From Pelagomonas calceolata (taxonomy: Eukaryota > Sar > Pelagophyceae > Pelagomonadales > Pelagomonadaceae), in assembly GCA_918797485.1 (NCBI GenBank), contig CAKKNE010000002.1:4864501-4928500 (forward strand): a stretch of DNA of 64,000 nt. The letters run 5' to 3'. Under the pieces are notes generated by a model. It saw only the letters and a list, made by a program, of their open reading frames with translations. It was not told the origin of the DNA and ran no database searches. Shown here one piece after another: positions 62,408 to 64,000 of this stretch. The position numbers were made by a program, and so were the translations under genes. Numbering within the stretch: position 1 is the stretch's first letter; each line of letters opens with the position of its first letter.

Positions 62408-63925
62408 ATGAGGCTCGGCGCCCTGCTGCTGCTCGCGCACGCGACAGCGCTGCGCGGACGCCGCCGCTGGCGCGACCGGGGCGGCTTCACGACGACGCCC
62501 GAGCCCCAGCGCGAGGGCTGGACCTTTAGTACGCGAGACTTATTTACCGAAGAGGAGCCACCACAAGTAGCGAAGTGGACCTTTAGCACCCGAGACTTGT
62601 TAGCACGACGGAAACCGAAGAAGGTCCTGATGCTCATGTCTGATACGGGTGGAGGGCATCGAGCGTCCGCAAATGCCTTGAAGCAAGCATTGGTAGCGAG
62701 ATATAATGTGCAAGTAGACTTGTTAGATATCTGGACGGCGGCGGGCGTGTTTCCGTGGTCCTCATCGCCGCGAGCCTATAGCTACATGGGCAAGCGGCCG
62801 ATGATATGGCGCGCGTTTTTTTATGGTACGGCGTTCTACCCCGTGCGGCTCGTTACGAGACTGTTACATGATTTTTCTTTGAGAAGAAGGTTCAAGAAGA
62901 TCCTGCGGGGTCAAGAACCCGATCTAGTTGTGAGTGTCCACCCGATGTGCCAACACGTTCCCCTCAGTGCGAGGACGTGGCTCGAGAAGGTGCTCAAAAG
63001 GCCCGTGAAGTTCGCCACAGTTGTCACGGATTTAGGGAGTGCGCATCCCATGTGGTTCGACAAGCGCGTCGACGCGTGTTTTGTTCCCACACAAAGACTG
63101 GCTAAAAACGCGAAGTACTACGGCGTGTCGAACGTGATCAATTACGGTTTACCTCTACGTCGGGAGTTCAGCCAGAAGCGCCTGTCGAAGGATCGCGCCC
63201 GGAAGAAGCTCGGCCTCGATCGAAATAGTTCGACCGTTCTGGTCACCGGAGGCGGGGACGGCTTCGGTAGTCTGGAAAAGATTGTGGACGCCGTCGCCCA
63301 GGAACTCGCCGGGTCGAACGCGCAATTGGTCGTGATCTGCGGGCGGAACGAGGAGGTCCGAAAACGGCTTGAGAGTCGAACTTGGCCGGTGCGCATGGAG
63401 GTGCGCGGCTTCGTTTCCGACATGAATTTATACATGGAGGCGTCGGACGTCTTGCTGACGAAGGCCGGCCCTGGTACTATTGCGGAAGCGGCTGCTTTAG
63501 GCTTACCTGTGTTGCTGACGGGGTTTTTACCGGGGCAGGAACGAGGTAATGTATTGTGGGTGCGCGAGAAGAATATAGGAGAGCTCGCGAAGAGCCCTCA
63601 GAGAGCAGCTACGACTGTATCGAAGTGGCTGCGGGACCAGGACGCTCTGGTCGAGATGTCGCGCAACGCCAAGGCCGCGGCGAAGCCGAAGGCGACGGAT
63701 CGCATCGCGGAAGACCTCATGGGGCTCGTCGAGGGCGTCCAGCGCACAGCGACGGGCGTGCTGCGCGACCTCAAGGAGCGCGCGCCGTCGGCCGACTGGA
63801 CGCTTTATGGAGCTTTGAACTCGACGCGCTCGGCGGTCGCGGAGCTGCGGGACACGCTCGCCGTGCGAAGCGTGCCGCTCGAGGCGTGGATGACTTCCGC
63901 CCTGCGGCGAGGCGTCGTGGCCTAG
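62408..63925 (+). CDS. MGD: Monogalactosyldiacylglycerol (MGDG) synthase
   Basis: MGDG synthase adds galactose from UDP-Gal to diacylglycerol, making the main thylakoid lipid. The 505 residues open with a signal peptide (MRLGALLLLAHATA) and an Arg-rich transit-like stretch. Next come two copies of WTFSTRDL, 26 residues apart, before the enzyme proper. The GT28 fold begins KKVLMLMSDTGGGHRASANAL, the family signature. It continues VSVHPMCQHVPL, KFATVVTDLGSAHPMWFDKRVD (a lipid-acceptor region), VTGGGDGFGSLEKIV, and the UDP-sugar site LLTKAGPGTIAEAAALGLPVLL, then PGQERGNVLWV. The C-terminal ~90 residues extend beyond the plant enzyme. A plastid inner-envelope location is expected. Confidence 0.94.
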   Translation: MRLGALLLLAHATALRGRRRWRDRGGFTTTPEPQREGWTFSTRDLFTEEEPPQVAKWTFSTRDLLARRKPKKVLMLMSDTGGGHRASANALKQALVARYNVQVDLLDIWTAAGVFPWSSSPRAYSYMGKRPMIWRAFFYGTAFYPVRLVTRLLHDFSLRRRFKKILRGQEPDLVVSVHPMCQHVPLSARTWLEKVLKRPVKFATVVTDLGSAHPMWFDKRVDACFVPTQRLAKNAKYYGVSNVINYGLPLRREFSQKRLSKDRARKKLGLDRNSSTVLVTGGGDGFGSLEKIVDAVAQELAGSNAQLVVICGRNEEVRKRLESRTWPVRMEVRGFVSDMNLYMEASDVLLTKAGPGTIAEAAALGLPVLLTGFLPGQERGNVLWVREKNIGELAKSPQRAATTVSKWLRDQDALVEMSRNAKAAAKPKATDRIAEDLMGLVEGVQRTATGVLRDLKERAPSADWTLYGALNSTRSAVAELRDTLAVRSVPLEAWMTSALRRGVVA

Positions 63926-64000
63926 TAGTTAACTTTAGGATATGTCGTATTTTACGAGCGGCGTCGGTGTACCAGCGTACCTGTCGAGGCACGGGTATCT
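63926..64000. other. Right edge, downstream of MGDG synthase
   Basis: This short 3' flank contains the AT-rich word AGGATATGTCGTATTTTACG. Nothing further can be called before the window ends. Confidence 0.4.

Overview
This window is nuclear DNA from a small eukaryotic alga, most probably a stramenopile with a secondary plastid and best matched to the pelagophytes (Pelagomonas/Aureococcus type). Three kinds of evidence point there. The gene content is eukaryotic: GINS, TFIIH, importin, NF-YB, ALG5 and long-form RNase Z. There is a photosynthetic outfit: MGDG synthase and a thylakoid-type FtsH. At least two proteins start with a signal peptide followed by a Phe-first 'FAP'-like plastid transit sequence. 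The DNA is GC-rich and very compact. I count about 38 genes in 64 kb, and most lack introns. I resolve eight introns by splice sites plus protein-family continuity: 78, 82, 149, 76, 92, 78, 56 and 211 nt. The species assignment is inference.

Layout. 1-5 kb: an ArfGAP running off the left edge, GINS PSF1, a short-chain dehydrogenase and an EF-hand cation/Ca exchanger. 5-12.7 kb: an unknown acidic protein, a membrane receptor with a TIR-like 'SHQW' domain, an importin-11-like karyopherin and an unknown membrane protein. 13-20 kb: TFIIH p52, an Ala-rich unknown, a CW/histone-fold/AP2 fusion whose single intron contains a complete tRNA-Trp gene, a TEX47-like protein and a ShKT-prolyl-4-hydroxylase. 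20-31.7 kb: PFKFB, RNase Z, a Sel1-repeat protein, two tandem YHYH-domain GPI-type proteins, an EF-hand protein, a GT17 glycosyltransferase and a Fluc/CrcB fluoride channel. 32-41 kb: a secreted or ER ankyrin protein, a sulfotransferase, a small ankyrin protein, a 1053-residue coiled-coil protein and a WW-domain protein. 41-52 kb: a BART-domain protein, a plastid-targeted DUF262-HNH enzyme, an mTERF, NSRP1, NF-YB, ALG5, an AIG1/ADTRP-like protein, a beta-propeller and unknowns. 52-64 kb: plastid FtsH, a WD40-RING ligase, a CAF16-type ABC ATPase, mitochondrial SHMT, an HNH/NUMOD4-like locus and MGDG synthase.

Two genome-scale patterns stand out. First, a 22-31 bp imperfect palindrome (arms GCTAGYG and CRCTAGC around a TGTAAGA core) occurs 17 times, every time in an intergenic stretch 5' of at least one gene and never between two converging genes. 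Second, seven converging gene pairs have stop codons only 0-16 bp apart, so their mRNA 3' ends must run into the opposite gene. A weaker second motif (ACGCC-R-TCG-M-CG) appears sense in 5' leaders and introns and as its complement in 3' flanks.

Most genes are unrelated housekeeping functions and there are no operons. The candidates most worth pursuing are the palindrome family, the intron-nested tRNA in the chromatin-reader/AP2 fusion, and the apparently plastid-directed relative of a bacterial modification-dependent nuclease.
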